The notes: a model not told the origin generated them from the sequence alone. A stretch of 64,000 nt of DNA from Leptospirillum sp. (GCA_027346125.1 DAIEST010000174.1:1-64000); one strand, 5' to 3'; counted from the stretch's first letter, positions 23,432 through 31,234 are shown. A program made the numbers and translations.

Positions 23432-25030
23432 ATGGATCGTGAAAAAATGGACAAGATCGAGATCGCGTCAAAAACCGGGGATCCGCTGACCTCCGTGGCG
23501 GATGGTCTGGTCGTGGGAGTCTGGGAGGACGGACGTATGGCCCAGGACTTCCGGAAACGTCTGGACGGAGCACTCGGGGGAGAGGTTTCCCGGATTCTGG
23601 AAAACGGGGAATTCAAAGGGACATCCAACGATGTTTTCTTCCTGCCGACCATGGGAAAGCTGCCGGTTCGGTACGTGATTCTGGCGGGTCTGGGTTCCCG
23701 GGAAAAAACCACTCCGGAACTGATCCGCAGAATTTCCGGGACCGTCGCCCGGGCCGCCCGTTCCCGGAATCTCGCGTCCCTGGCGTCGACTCTGGTTTCG
23801 AACCAGGACGGCGACGCGGAGAATCTGTCGGAAGCGATCGTCGAAGGAACCCTTCTCTCCCTGTACCGGTTCGACCAGTATAAAAGCACCGACAAGGACA
23901 AGAAGGAAAAAGGAAAAAAATCAGGCCCATCATCCAGGGATTTAGCAAGCCTTCAAATTTTTTCTTCCCGTGAGGCCGAAAAGAAGGTCCGGAAAGGGAT
24001 CGAATGGGCGCATGCCATCGTGCGCGGCACTTATCTTGCCCGCGATCTCGGCAACCATCCCGCCAACGTCGCCACGCCGTCCATGATTGCCCGGACGGCT
24101 TCTGTCGAATGTGAAAAACGCGGGATCCGTTTCGTCAGCTACGACCGGGAGAAGCTGGAAGAAATGGGACTCGGGGCTCTGGTCGGGGTTGCGAAGGGTT
24201 CCATGGAACCGGCGAGACTGATCCAGCTGGAATATCGCCCTTCGAAAGCGGCGAACGTCCGGCCCGTCCTACTTGTCGGGAAAACCCTGACGTTCGACAG
24301 CGGAGGGATTTCTCTCAAGCCCGCCGAAAAGATGGAGACCATGAAAGGGGATATGTCCGGAGGGGCGGCCGTTCTGGGAACCATGACGGCCATCGCGGAT
24401 CTTGGTATCCCGCTGTGGGTGGTCGGGCTGATGCCGGCTACCGAAAACATGCCGTCCGGAACGGCGAACAAGCCGGGTGACGTTTTGCGTGCGTTCAATG
24501 GAAAAACGATCGAGGTGATCAACACCGATGCCGAAGGTCGCCTGATTCTGGCGGACGCCTTGTCCTGGGGGGTCAAAAAGTTCGATCCGGCTCTCGTCAT
24601 TGATCTTGCGACATTAACCGGTGCGGTGACAGTGGCTCTTGGAGCCCATGCCATCGGTGTCCTGGGAAATGATCAGAAACGCATGACGGAAGTTCTGGAG
24701 ACCGGGGAAAAAGTCGGAGAACGAGGCTGGCAGCTCCCCTTATTTGAGGAATACTTCGAACAGATCAAGAGTCCGATTGCCGACGTCCAGAATGTGGGCG
24801 GCCGCGGTGCCGGCACGATTACGGCCGCAGCGTTTCTCTCCCACTTCGTCGAGGGAAAACCCTGGGTGCATCTGGATATCGCGGGAACCGCCTGGGTCGA
24901 ATCGGACGAGCCTTACAAGCCAAAAGGAAACGTGGGCATCGGTATTCGCCTGCTGACGCATTATCTCGGGACGCTGGCCGAAGACAAGGATCTCAGGAAA
25001 CCCGAAAAGAGGGATTCCCGAAAAAAGTAG
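23432..25030 (+). CDS. pepA: Leucyl aminopeptidase (cytosol aminopeptidase, family M17)
   Basis: A 532-residue protein. The C-terminal catalytic domain contains LVGKTLTFDSGGISLKPA, the diagnostic NTDAEGRLILADAL with metal-binding Asp and Glu, and DLATLTGA. The N-terminal domain is a macro-like fold interrupted by a charged Lys-rich segment near residue 150. It trims N-terminal residues from peptides; some PepA proteins also bind DNA. The start is uncertain: ATG at 23432 is used, with GTG 23420 and ATG 23447 possible. A TATAAT at 23373-23378 may be its promoter. Confidence 0.93.
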   Translation: MDREKMDKIEIASKTGDPLTSVADGLVVGVWEDGRMAQDFRKRLDGALGGEVSRILENGEFKGTSNDVFFLPTMGKLPVRYVILAGLGSREKTTPELIRRISGTVARAARSRNLASLASTLVSNQDGDAENLSEAIVEGTLLSLYRFDQYKSTDKDKKEKGKKSGPSSRDLASLQIFSSREAEKKVRKGIEWAHAIVRGTYLARDLGNHPANVATPSMIARTASVECEKRGIRFVSYDREKLEEMGLGALVGVAKGSMEPARLIQLEYRPSKAANVRPVLLVGKTLTFDSGGISLKPAEKMETMKGDMSGGAAVLGTMTAIADLGIPLWVVGLMPATENMPSGTANKPGDVLRAFNGKTIEVINTDAEGRLILADALSWGVKKFDPALVIDLATLTGAVTVALGAHAIGVLGNDQKRMTEVLETGEKVGERGWQLPLFEEYFEQIKSPIADVQNVGGRGAGTITAAAFLSHFVEGKPWVHLDIAGTAWVESDEPYKPKGNVGIGIRLLTHYLGTLAEDKDLRKPEKRDSRKK

Positions 25031-25045
25031 ACGATCCCGAAGAGG

Positions 25046-25076
25046 CTTGCACCCCGGGCATGGATGTCTGGTATAA
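25046..25076 (+). promoter_or_regulatory. Putative smpB promoter (extended -10)
   Basis: TGGTATAAT (25068-25076) matches an extended -10 element; TTGCAC at 25046-25051 is a weak -35 at 19-nt spacing. Transcription would begin near 25083, very close to the smpB start at 25091, so the smpB leader would be extremely short. Confidence 0.45.
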
Positions 25077-25090
25077 TGAAAGGGTCCGGG

Positions 25091-25582
25091 ATGGCCGGCA
25101 AGGATCAGTCTGAGCCCCGTGAAAGGGCGACTGCGACAAATCGGAAGGCTTTTCACCAGTATGAAGTGCTGGAACGATTTGAGGCGGGAATCGCTCTTTT
25201 CGGGACGGAAGTCAAGGCTTTGAGGGACGGACGGGTGAATCTCGGGGATGCCTTCGTCCGGATCGAAAACGAAGAGGCTTGGCTTTGGCAGCTTCACATC
25301 GGTCCTTACCGCGCGGCGTTCCGGGACAACCACGAGCCCATGAGGAAAAGGAGACTCCTCTTGCACAAGAAGGAGATTCTCCGGATCATGGGTCTCGTCC
25401 GTCAGAAAGGGTTGACGGTCGTTCCCCTGAGGATTTATTCCGGACATCGGGGCATGTACAAAGTCGAAATCGCCCTGGTTCGCGGAAAGACACAGGGAGA
25501 CAAGAGGGAAGCCATTCGGGAACGGGAGGCTAACCGCGAAATCCAGCGGGTCTTTCGTTCCCGGCAGAAAGTTGGCCGTTAA
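25091..25582 (+). CDS. smpB: SsrA-binding protein SmpB
   Basis: A 163-residue RNA-binding protein that carries tmRNA to stalled ribosomes. NRKAFHQYEVLERFEAGIAL, GTEVKALRDGRVNLGDAFV and RRLLLHKKEI are family hallmarks, and the C-terminal tail is basic as expected. ATG at 25091 follows AAAGGG by about 7 nt; upstream ATG codons at 25064 and 25076 are in frame. It lies just before ssrA, the usual pairing of the two trans-translation components. Confidence 0.96.
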   Translation: MAGKDQSEPRERATATNRKAFHQYEVLERFEAGIALFGTEVKALRDGRVNLGDAFVRIENEEAWLWQLHIGPYRAAFRDNHEPMRKRRLLLHKKEILRIMGLVRQKGLTVVPLRIYSGHRGMYKVEIALVRGKTQGDKREAIREREANREIQRVFRSRQKVGR

Positions 25583-25629
25583 GGGCGGCCAGCCGAGATC
25601 TCCATATCACCGAAACGTTCGATTTTCAT

Positions 25630-25988
25630 GGGGGCGATCGGGTTCGACGGGGATGAGAAAGCAAGGACAGCATGCCGAGGTCCCAGGTCCTCGTAAAACC
25701 TTTGGGAAAAAGACAACTGCCAACGAAGAGCTGGCTCTCGCTGCTTAATCTAAACAATTAAGTGAGCGCGCCTGTCGGATTTTGCGCCTGCCCGGATCCG
25801 AAGGCGTGGAGAAGGCAGGATCGCCGAAGGAACATGTCTGGGTTCCTGAAGCTAAACCCTTACAGACTCGCTGGTGACAGGTATGCCTCTCTTTCCTGTC
25901 ATTGGTCAGACTTAAACAGAGGCTAAGCATGTAGCGGTTCTTGGCGGACTGTTTCCGGACGCGGGTTCAATTCCCGCCGCCTCCACCA
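25630..25988 (+). ncRNA. ssrA: Transfer-messenger RNA
   Basis: The 5' end GGGGGCG (25630-25636) pairs with CGCCTCC just before the encoded ACCA at 25985-25988, forming the acceptor stem. The 5' domain has GGTTCGACGGGGA and the 3' T-arm has GGGTTCAATTCCCGC (starting about 25963). The reading frame ending at a TAA near 25749 encodes the tag ...ANEELALAA, whose ALAA end is the Clp degradation signal. It is a one-piece tmRNA of 359 nt. The 3' end is the phage integration site. Confidence 0.95.
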
Positions 25989-25995
25989 TTTTTTA
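25940..25995. other. Putative prophage attachment site (attL) within ssrA 3' end
   Basis: The integrase gene begins its 3' end only 33 nt beyond ssrA, and everything to the right is phage-like, so the crossover most likely occurred in the T-arm/acceptor part of ssrA, a common target of tyrosine integrases. The tmRNA stays intact through the junction. The exact core cannot be defined because the other copy (attR) is outside the window. Confidence 0.6.
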
Positions 25996-26021
25996 TGATT
26001 ATTTTTTAATGACTTACGTTA

Positions 26022-27170
26022 TTACCCATTTTCTTCTGTCACCGTTTTGTCACCAAATGAAGCGTTTTTGCTCCCGAACTGTGATCCGATTTCATTGGCC
26101 CGGTTTCCGACAGCCGGGTCAATGGAAGGGATCCATCTTCCGTATCTTTTCCGAATCATTCCCCAATCGGCATGCCCCATTTGTTGCGCCACCCACATCG
26201 GGTTCTCTCCTGCGGAAAGCAGAAGGCTCGCATAGGTGTGTCGCGTCTGGTAGGGGTTTCGATAGGCCACGCCAGCCTTTCTCAGGACGCTGGCCCAATG
26301 GTGATTGATCTTGTTGTCCCCACTCCAGGGCTGTCTGGTAAGAGGATTGGTGAAGATGCGTCCTCCTGAAAGAAGACTGTGTTCTTTCTGGGCCTCCAGG
26401 GCCTTGCGGGCCTGATCGAGAATCTTCACCTCCCGCTTGCCTGCCTTTGTTTTTGTTTCCTTCACATGGCCCCGGATGAAGGCTCTCCGGACGCAGATCA
26501 CATTGCGGCCCCAATCGATATCCCCCCACTCCAGTCCGATCAGTTCAGACGTTCTCAGTCCGCTCCAAAAAGAAAACTGGATGAGGTTTTGCAGGGGTCC
26601 TTCGCAAGCATCCAGAATTTTCCGGATTTCCTCCAGAGAAAAAGGCTCCGGCTCGCTGGTGTCGATCGAGAGACTCCGGATCCTGTCCATCGGATTTTTC
26701 TCGATAACTCCATCCTGGAAGGCGTCTCCGAGAACTCCCCGAAGGGGGGTCAGAATGTTGTTGATCCGTTTGTTCGAACATTGAAGGGTGGAGATGAAGC
26801 GCCGGATTTCCGTGGTGGTGACTTTATCCAGCGGCAATTCTCCGAAAAAGGGGATTAGGTGGTATTTCGAACAGGACCGGTAGTCCCGGAGGGTGGAAGT
26901 AGCCGTACTCTTTTCCATGTGGCCCAGCCAAGTTTCCATCGCTTCCCGGAAAGTCGGGATCCTGTTTTCCGGAATCGACTTGAAGTATTTGGACGGGTCA
27001 AAGGTCTGCTGGGCGATTTCAAGGAGGATGGTCCCCCGGAGCCGTTCGGCATATTTGAGGTTGGCCTTGGTGGGTTCAAGTTTCAGTGTTTTCTGGAAGC
27101 GTTGGCCATGCCAGTAGAAGCTGATCTGGATCCCGTTGCCGCGAACTCGAATTCCGCTCCCTCGACCCAT
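26022..27170 (-). CDS. int: Phage integrase (tyrosine recombinase)
   Basis: A 382-residue site-specific recombinase. An N-terminal arm-binding region (IQISFYWHGQRFQKTLKLEP, DUF3596-like) precedes the core-binding helices and the catalytic domain. Active-site residues fit Arg206 (SGLRTSEL), Lys in TKAGKR (about 242-246), Arg310 in YQTRHTYAS, His333 (MGHADW) and Tyr343 (RKRYGRW). The usual first box-II His is Tyr307 here. GGAGG lies 10 nt before the ATG. It reads toward ssrA, consistent with that gene being the attachment site. Confidence 0.95.
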   Translation of the reverse strand: MGRGSGIRVRGNGIQISFYWHGQRFQKTLKLEPTKANLKYAERLRGTILLEIAQQTFDPSKYFKSIPENRIPTFREAMETWLGHMEKSTATSTLRDYRSCSKYHLIPFFGELPLDKVTTTEIRRFISTLQCSNKRINNILTPLRGVLGDAFQDGVIEKNPMDRIRSLSIDTSEPEPFSLEEIRKILDACEGPLQNLIQFSFWSGLRTSELIGLEWGDIDWGRNVICVRRAFIRGHVKETKTKAGKREVKILDQARKALEAQKEHSLLSGGRIFTNPLTRQPWSGDNKINHHWASVLRKAGVAYRNPYQTRHTYASLLLSAGENPMWVAQQMGHADWGMIRKRYGRWIPSIDPAVGNRANEIGSQFGSKNASFGDKTVTEENG

Positions 27171-27343
27171 CGTTCGTATGCCTCCAGGTTGATCAGGATA
27201 TGATTGTCCGGGGCCTTCTCAAAATGGACGCCCTTGAGCCAAACTCCGGTCTGGATCTTACCACGGACCCCGGCCGGAGTGTACCCGGTCAATGCGCAGA
27301 ATTTCTCGATGAGGACCCATCGGGTCGAGACAAGGGCAATCAT
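27083..27343 (-). CDS. Excisionase-like protein
   Basis: An 86-residue small protein. RWVLIEKFCALTGYTPAGVR, then KIQTGVWLKGVHF and ILINLEAYERWVEG, has the form of phage excisionase-type winged-helix proteins with the paired 'xK..GvW..G..f..aPDG' and 'YERWVE' blocks. It lies directly upstream of int and overlaps its start by 88 nt; the recognisable domain ends before the overlap. Its expected role is to direct the integrase toward excision. Confidence 0.7.
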   Translation of the reverse strand: MIALVSTRWVLIEKFCALTGYTPAGVRGKIQTGVWLKGVHFEKAPDNHILINLEAYERWVEGAEFEFAATGSRSASTGMANASRKH

Positions 27344-27347
27344 CCTT

Positions 27348-28049
27348 TTAAACCTTTCCCCTCACCGAAGACTCGACGACCACCCGGCAACCGGGAACGG
27401 AGAATGCTTCCTTGAGCGCCCTGGCCATTCCGTTCAGCGCCGTCTGGTTGACTTCCAGAAGCCCGATCGGGGCCCGTCCCTGCGCGACAGCCTGGACGAG
27501 CTGGGGCAAGCTCACCACCTCGGCTTTATAGATTTTTGTGACGGAGAGCCCTTCCACTTTCGGGGCCTGCGTTTCGATCTTTGGAATCACCACCACGGGG
27601 GGAGCAATGGGAGCTTCCAGGATCGCGGCCGCCATCTCGGAATTTCCTTCCTGAGAAAGGCGCTCAGCTTCTTCGAGACGCCGGTCTTCCTCTTCCTTCC
27701 GGGCCTGCTCTTCGGCCGCTTTCCGGAGCCGGTCTTCTTCCGCCTTGCGTTTCCTCTCCTCTTCGGCGTGAAAATCCCCGATCTTCCGGTCGATGATCTT
27801 CTGGGCCTGCTCAACCGGTTCCATGACTTTCTTTTTCTGGGCCACGGCTTCCTTGTGAGCATCAAACGCTTTCCGGCAGATCGGATCGAAGGTGTTGTCA
27901 ATCTCCTTCTTGATGGTTCGAAGGGTGAGTGTGAATTCAGCCGCTTCTTTGAAGGTATCCGTATCCGTGATCTGGATCCGGTCTGCCTTTGCGGGCAGAG
28001 AAAGGGCCTTTTCTTCGACTTCCACGATTTCCGCCGTTGGTGTTGTCAT
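27348..28049 (-). CDS. Coiled-coil phage early protein
   Basis: A 233-residue protein not assigned to a known enzyme. After a short acidic start, residues about 30-140 are strongly charged helix (FTLTLRTIKKEIDNTFDPIC and a long E/K/R run) typical of a coiled coil, followed by a Pro-rich hinge and a C-terminal globular part ending CRVVVESSVRGKV. Similar proteins occur beside phage exonuclease/annealase pairs. ATG at 28049 is 8-9 nt behind AAGGAG and overlaps the nuclease stop as ATGA, so it is cotranslated with it. Confidence 0.6.
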   Translation of the reverse strand: MTTPTAEIVEVEEKALSLPAKADRIQITDTDTFKEAAEFTLTLRTIKKEIDNTFDPICRKAFDAHKEAVAQKKKVMEPVEQAQKIIDRKIGDFHAEEERKRKAEEDRLRKAAEEQARKEEEDRRLEEAERLSQEGNSEMAAAILEAPIAPPVVVIPKIETQAPKVEGLSVTKIYKAEVVSLPQLVQAVAQGRAPIGLLEVNQTALNGMARALKEAFSVPGCRVVVESSVRGKV

Positions 28050-28621
28050 TTCATCTCCTTTTTGAGTTGATAGACCTTTAGGACTGAGAGCCACGTCGCC
28101 GAATCATCGATGCTCCGGTAGACTTCCACGGAATATTTCCCGTCCTTCTTAAGATGCACTCCCCAGCACTCCCAGGCCGGGATGTTGAGTTCGTACTTGA
28201 CCATGAGCGCATAGGCCGCCAACTGGAGCCTATGCCAAGGCTGCGGGGGGCCGCTCTTGATGTCCAGGAGCAATGCATTGATCTTGTGGGTCTTCCCGAT
28301 CCGGTCGACCGTTCCCGCGTACCCCTGCCTCGAATACAAGGACTGCTCGATATGGGAGGGGATGAACCCCGTTTCCTCCCGGAATTTTTTCCAGGCCTCC
28401 AGATACCCAAGAAGCTCTCCCGGGATGGTATCGTCCTCCATCCCGGTTTCGTCCCAGAACTGTGTCGCTCCATGAACGAGGGTCCCCCGCTCCGCATGTT
28501 CCGGCGTGAAGAAGGACGTATCGATCAGCCCGACTTCTTTCAGGATCTGGGTCACGCTCGGGATGATTTCTTCTCCCACCTGGTAGGTATGGGTTTCTGG
28601 CTCGAAGGTGAGGTCCTTCAT
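28046..28621 (-). CDS. PD-(D/E)XK nuclease (RecB/Cas4-like phage exonuclease)
   Basis: A 191-residue protein. The order His (GTLVHGATQFWD), then GTVDRIGK, ALLLDIKSG and HRLQLAAYALM is the PD-(D/E)XK nuclease core with the Q-x-x-x-Y motif of the RecB/exonuclease family. N-terminal TFEPETHTYQVGEEIIPSVT is also common in phage members of this family. Together with the next gene upstream it probably forms the phage homologous-recombination or DNA-end processing pair. It overlaps both neighbours by 4 nt. Confidence 0.8.
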   Translation of the reverse strand: MKDLTFEPETHTYQVGEEIIPSVTQILKEVGLIDTSFFTPEHAERGTLVHGATQFWDETGMEDDTIPGELLGYLEAWKKFREETGFIPSHIEQSLYSRQGYAGTVDRIGKTHKINALLLDIKSGPPQPWHRLQLAAYALMVKYELNIPAWECWGVHLKKDGKYSVEVYRSIDDSATWLSVLKVYQLKKEMK

Positions 28622-29481
28622 ACCTCACCGTTCTCCTGAGCATCCCCGCGCCCTTCGATCCAGGCGATGAATTCCTCGTACTGATCCTTGCGGAGCTTGT
28701 TCGAGGATTCGATGCCGAGTTCCGAAAGATGAGCCTTGATTTCGTCATTGGAGACGCCGTTTTCCCGTGCGATGGCAAAGAGCCTCTTGCGCTGCGGGTC
28801 CGAGATGTACTGATCATCGGGGGTGTGAAACGCGCCCTGATCTGGCTTTGCCCCGCTATCCTTCGCAGGACTGGCCGATCCATTGGTCTTTCCGTGGTTT
28901 CCAAGCGTCTCCGGGTCCATGTCCTCGATGTCCTGGGTGAAGATATCGCTGGCCGCCAGACACGTCAGTGTGGCATCGACCAGGGCTCTCTTCTTCGCCA
29001 TCTTGAGGATGGTGTTGGCCTGGTCAGCCGGGTTCGTCCGGACCTGCTTGATCTTGTCCACCTTCCCGTATTTCTTCGAAAACTTTGTGCGTCGCTGGTC
29101 GACGGGAGTTGCCTCAAATTCCTCATCGCAGACCGCCGCTCTCCATTTGTATTTCTCCTCAAGGGAAGAACACTCCCCCACGCCGGATCCGACAAACCGT
29201 CCGTCGAAGGTATTGAGCTTGACCTTGACCCGGTATCCGATCGCGTCCTGCAGGAAGAGGGGTTCAACCTCGACCTCCGGGGCCAGACGGAAGGTCATCA
29301 TCAGCTTTTCCGCGCCGGCCTTGAGCAGGGTCGGCTTGTCACCGGCTCCCGGGATCTTCCCGAAATGCTGTCCTTCCTGCATGACGGTCTTCATTACTTC
29401 CTGGATCCGGTTGACCTGGGCCCGGATATCGACCGCTGTCATCGGTGGTGCTGATCCTTGGACTTCGATTTCGGTACTCAT
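28618..29481 (-). CDS. Phage recombination-associated protein, candidate ssDNA annealase
   Basis: A 287-residue protein of a family I know from phages without a firm function. Recognisable blocks are VMQEGQHFGKIPGAGDKPTL, LKAGAEKLMMTFRLAP and ILKMAKKRALVDATL followed by AASDIFTQDIED. A linker and a C-terminal helical segment (QYISDPQRKRLFAIARENGV) follow, as in some annealases. Position next to a RecB-like exonuclease suggests an annealing partner, but this is inference. ATG at 29481 has AAGGAG 8 nt upstream. Confidence 0.55.
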   Translation of the reverse strand: MSTEIEVQGSAPPMTAVDIRAQVNRIQEVMKTVMQEGQHFGKIPGAGDKPTLLKAGAEKLMMTFRLAPEVEVEPLFLQDAIGYRVKVKLNTFDGRFVGSGVGECSSLEEKYKWRAAVCDEEFEATPVDQRRTKFSKKYGKVDKIKQVRTNPADQANTILKMAKKRALVDATLTCLAASDIFTQDIEDMDPETLGNHGKTNGSASPAKDSGAKPDQGAFHTPDDQYISDPQRKRLFAIARENGVSNDEIKAHLSELGIESSNKLRKDQYEEFIAWIEGRGDAQENGEV

Positions 29482-29678
29482 GCGGATTCTCCTTTTCGGT
29501 AAATGGCTGGCCTCGTTTCGATGTCGCACGGACGGCAACACCCCATTTTCTGGATGAAGCTCCTTTCGTCGAAAGGACGCTGTTCGTTGCAGCCGGGACA
29601 GCGGGGTTGCCGGTATTTCATCGTGATAATTCCTTCCTTTCGAAAAGCGTCCACGTCCACATATTCTGCAAGACTCAT
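29478..29678 (-). CDS. Small zinc-finger-like protein
   Basis: A 66-residue protein with CPGCNEQRPF and later CCRPC, two CxxC-type pairs that could hold one zinc ion. Start ATG at 29678 follows GGAGTC by about 5 nt. It overlaps its neighbours by ATGA on both sides, a sign of tight translational coupling in the early operon. Function unknown. Confidence 0.6.
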   Translation of the reverse strand: MSLAEYVDVDAFRKEGIITMKYRQPRCPGCNEQRPFDERSFIQKMGCCRPCDIETRPAIYRKGESA

Positions 29679-29914
29679 TGTTTGACTCCTTCAAAAGTCA
29701 GGTGGGCAAGCCAAGCGGCGTCCAGCATCAGAAGGACAGCCGCGAGCAGGATGACGAACACTGCGAGCGCGAGAAAGGCAATCATCGGGACGGGAAATTC
29801 CACCGGACGCACTCTCTCCATTTCACACGTGAGACAAAGGCCAGATTCGGAGCGCGGTGCGCAGCAAGAGGGGCACACCCACACTTCGGTCCCGGGATCT
29901 TCAAATTTCTCCAT
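29675..29914 (-). CDS. Small zinc-ribbon membrane protein
   Basis: A 79-residue protein. CPSCCAPRSESGLCLTC is a zinc-ribbon-like pair near the N-terminus and VPMIAFLALAVFVILLAAVLL is a single membrane helix near residues 43-63. ATG at 29914 is chosen because it lies 2 nt after the stop of the preceding small gene; a longer frame starts with GTG at 29932. Function unknown; it would place a small metal-bound domain at the membrane. Confidence 0.55.
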   Translation of the reverse strand: MEKFEDPGTEVWVCPSCCAPRSESGLCLTCEMERVRPVEFPVPMIAFLALAVFVILLAAVLLMLDAAWLAHLTFEGVKQ

Positions 29915-29916
29915 CG

Positions 29917-30036
29917 TCAACACCTGTCCCACTTCGCCAGGAGCGCGATGAACAGCAGAATCAAAAGGCCCCTCAGAATCCGATTGGCAATCCGTTCGCT
30001 GTATAACCAGTTCAGGAAACGATGAATGCGATTCAT
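29917..30036 (-). CDS. 39-residue membrane peptide
   Basis: A short gene of 39 residues with a basic N-terminus (MNRIHRFLNWLYSERIANRI) and a single hydrophobic helix (LLILLFIALL). GGAGG lies 6 nt before the ATG, and ATG overlaps the stop of the upstream gene as ATGA, so it is well placed to be translated. Its stop is directly followed by the start of the zinc-ribbon membrane protein. Function unknown. Confidence 0.55.
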   Translation of the reverse strand: MNRIHRFLNWLYSERIANRILRGLLILLFIALLAKWDRC

Positions 30037-30230
30037 GGAAGCCTCCGGCTCACGAGTGTCAGAAGTCCATGAGCCGCAAGAACGTGCTCCCGGATCTGCG
30101 GATCGTCGGAAGCGATGAATTGCACTTTCGCCGCTCCCAAGTGGGCGAGAGCCTCTTTGATAAGGTCTTCCGAAGGTACAGACGGCAGTTCGTTTGCCGG
30201 TTCCAAAACCAGAAAAGGGTGAGGGCTCAT
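30033..30230 (-). CDS. Small early phage protein
   Basis: A 65-residue protein, not recognised, mostly helical (SEDLIKEALAHLGAAKVQFI). ATG at 30230 lies behind GGGAGGG with good spacing and overlaps the previous gene's stop by ATGA. Confidence 0.55.
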   Translation of the reverse strand: MSPHPFLVLEPANELPSVPSEDLIKEALAHLGAAKVQFIASDDPQIREHVLAAHGLLTLVSRRLP

Positions 30231-30451
30231 TGTTTCCCTCCCTCCTGGGCGCACAAACGGGTCAGAAGGGAGGCTTCAAGCGTCACCTTGTCCAGTTCTC
30301 CCTTCAGTTTTGCCGAGATGTATTTCCGGATGGCGGATGCGGGCATTCCGGTGTGTTCGGACACTTCCTCCAGGGTCTCCTTGAATTGCTTCTTCAGCTC
30401 GTTGAGTTCCGAGAGTTCTGTCATGAGCTGGTGTTCGTGCTCGGGTTTCAT
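30227..30451 (-). CDS. Small helical early phage protein, first gene of the leftward operon
   Basis: A 74-residue protein with a charged helix (LSELNELKKQFKETLEEVSE) followed by HTGMPASAIRKYISAKLKG, which could be a short helix-turn-helix. AAGGAG precedes the ATG by 6 nt. It is the promoter-proximal gene of the operon that ends with int. A DNA-binding role is possible but unproven. Confidence 0.55.
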   Translation of the reverse strand: MKPEHEHQLMTELSELNELKKQFKETLEEVSEHTGMPASAIRKYISAKLKGELDKVTLEASLLTRLCAQEGGKQ

Positions 30452-30694
30452 TTTTTCTCCTTGAGTGGATTCCCCTCCCGTCTGGGCCTCCCAGATGCCA
30501 ATTGGAGTAGAGAGTTCTCCGCATGGCCATGAGGAGCGAGAGGTCTCCCCACGGGAGACCCGGAGAGGAGGGGAAACATAATTGCCGGATAAAATCCGCT
30601 AGAAATAAGTGACCGGGTTATTCCTCACCGCCCGCGGACCCTGTACCATTCCGCGATTCAAGGGCTCCTCGAGGGAGCGGTTGGAACTGGGAGA
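30452..30694 (-). promoter_or_regulatory. Long 5' leader of the leftward early operon with hairpins
   Basis: About 240 nt lie between the predicted early promoter and the first start codon. GGTCTCCC (30542-30549) and GGGAGACC (30553-30560) form an 8-bp hairpin with a 3-nt loop, and a CATGGCCATG palindrome flanked by CTCC/GGAG lies near 30520-30540. No terminator T-run follows the hairpin. It could hold an antitermination or translational control site; nothing more can be said. Confidence 0.4.
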
Positions 30695-30723
30695 AATATA
30701 GCAAATTGCTATTAACAAATCAA
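30695..30723 (-). promoter_or_regulatory. Leftward early promoter with CI-type operator
   Basis: Read on the minus strand, TTGATT (30718-30723) and TATATT (30695-30700) are 17 nt apart. The palindrome ATAGCAAATTGCTAT (30698-30712) covers the -10, and a half-site ATAGCAAA (30723-30730) abuts the -35. The same arrangement with the same spacing stands before cro at 38.2 kb, so both are probably shut by the same repressor. Confidence 0.75.
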
Positions 30724-30740
30724 TAGCAAATTAATATATT
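30712..30740 (+). promoter_or_regulatory. Rightward promoter overlapping the early operator region
   Basis: TTAACA (30712-30717) and TATATT (30735-30740) are separated by 17 nt and face the lipoprotein gene at 30839. The half-site ATAGCAAA (30723-30730) is in its spacer, so repression by the phage repressor is likely. Confidence 0.5.
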
Positions 30741-30838
30741 GGGACAAGAGGTGGAGTGGGTAGCGGGAAGTTCCGAAAGGGAAGGTATAATCTCCGGCAA
30801 AGAATCAGTGCGGATAAAAAGCCAAAGAGGAGGAAAAC

Positions 30839-31234
30839 GTGTCTGGAATGAGACTCTTACTTGTTCCTATTTTTCTCGTACTTTTTTCAGGATGTGCCAC
30901 AACGGCCAATTACAACAAATCGGTGACCGACTGGCTGGGAAAACCGGAGAAGGATCTCTTGGCAGCATGGGGAGTGCCGACAGGAACCTTTTCGGGGAAA
31001 AAATTTCATGTGGACGAATATCTCCGGGAAGGTACCCCTACCTTTGGAGAAGCTTTTTTGGCAGGAATGGCTTCACAAAGTCATACGACTGGCTCTTTTG
31101 ATGCTCAGGGAAATTTTCAATCGACGACCCAACCGGGAGTGATTTTACACTTCTCGTGTAGAACGGACTTCTTTGTTGATGATCAAGACGTTATCCAACG
31201 GGTCACTTTCCATGGAGAAGGATGCCATCGGTAA
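30839..31234 (+). CDS. Small lipoprotein
   Basis: A 131-residue lipoprotein of unknown function. The N-terminus MRLLLVPIFLVLFSGC is a signal peptide with lipobox FSGC, the Cys near residue 18. The mature part is hydrophilic with a few Cys (CRTDFFVDDQDVI, GEGC). GTG at 30839 follows AGGAGG by 5 nt; ATG at 30848 is an alternative. It faces away from the early operon and seems to have its own promoter in the operator region. It could be an envelope-altering lysogenic factor; this is inference. Confidence 0.65.
   Translation: MSGMRLLLVPIFLVLFSGCATTANYNKSVTDWLGKPEKDLLAAWGVPTGTFSGKKFHVDEYLREGTPTFGEAFLAGMASQSHTTGSFDAQGNFQSTTQPGVILHFSCRTDFFVDDQDVIQRVTFHGEGCHR

Noticed and set aside
26119..26529. Minus-strand alternative frame inside the integrase gene
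   Set aside because: It is the shadow of the catalytic domain in another frame.
30448..30579. 43-codon minus-strand frame in the early leader, ending with ATGA overlap to the first gene
   Set aside because: It has no ribosome site, and the composition is unlike the other small proteins. The overlap alone is not enough, as the leader is better explained as RNA structure.
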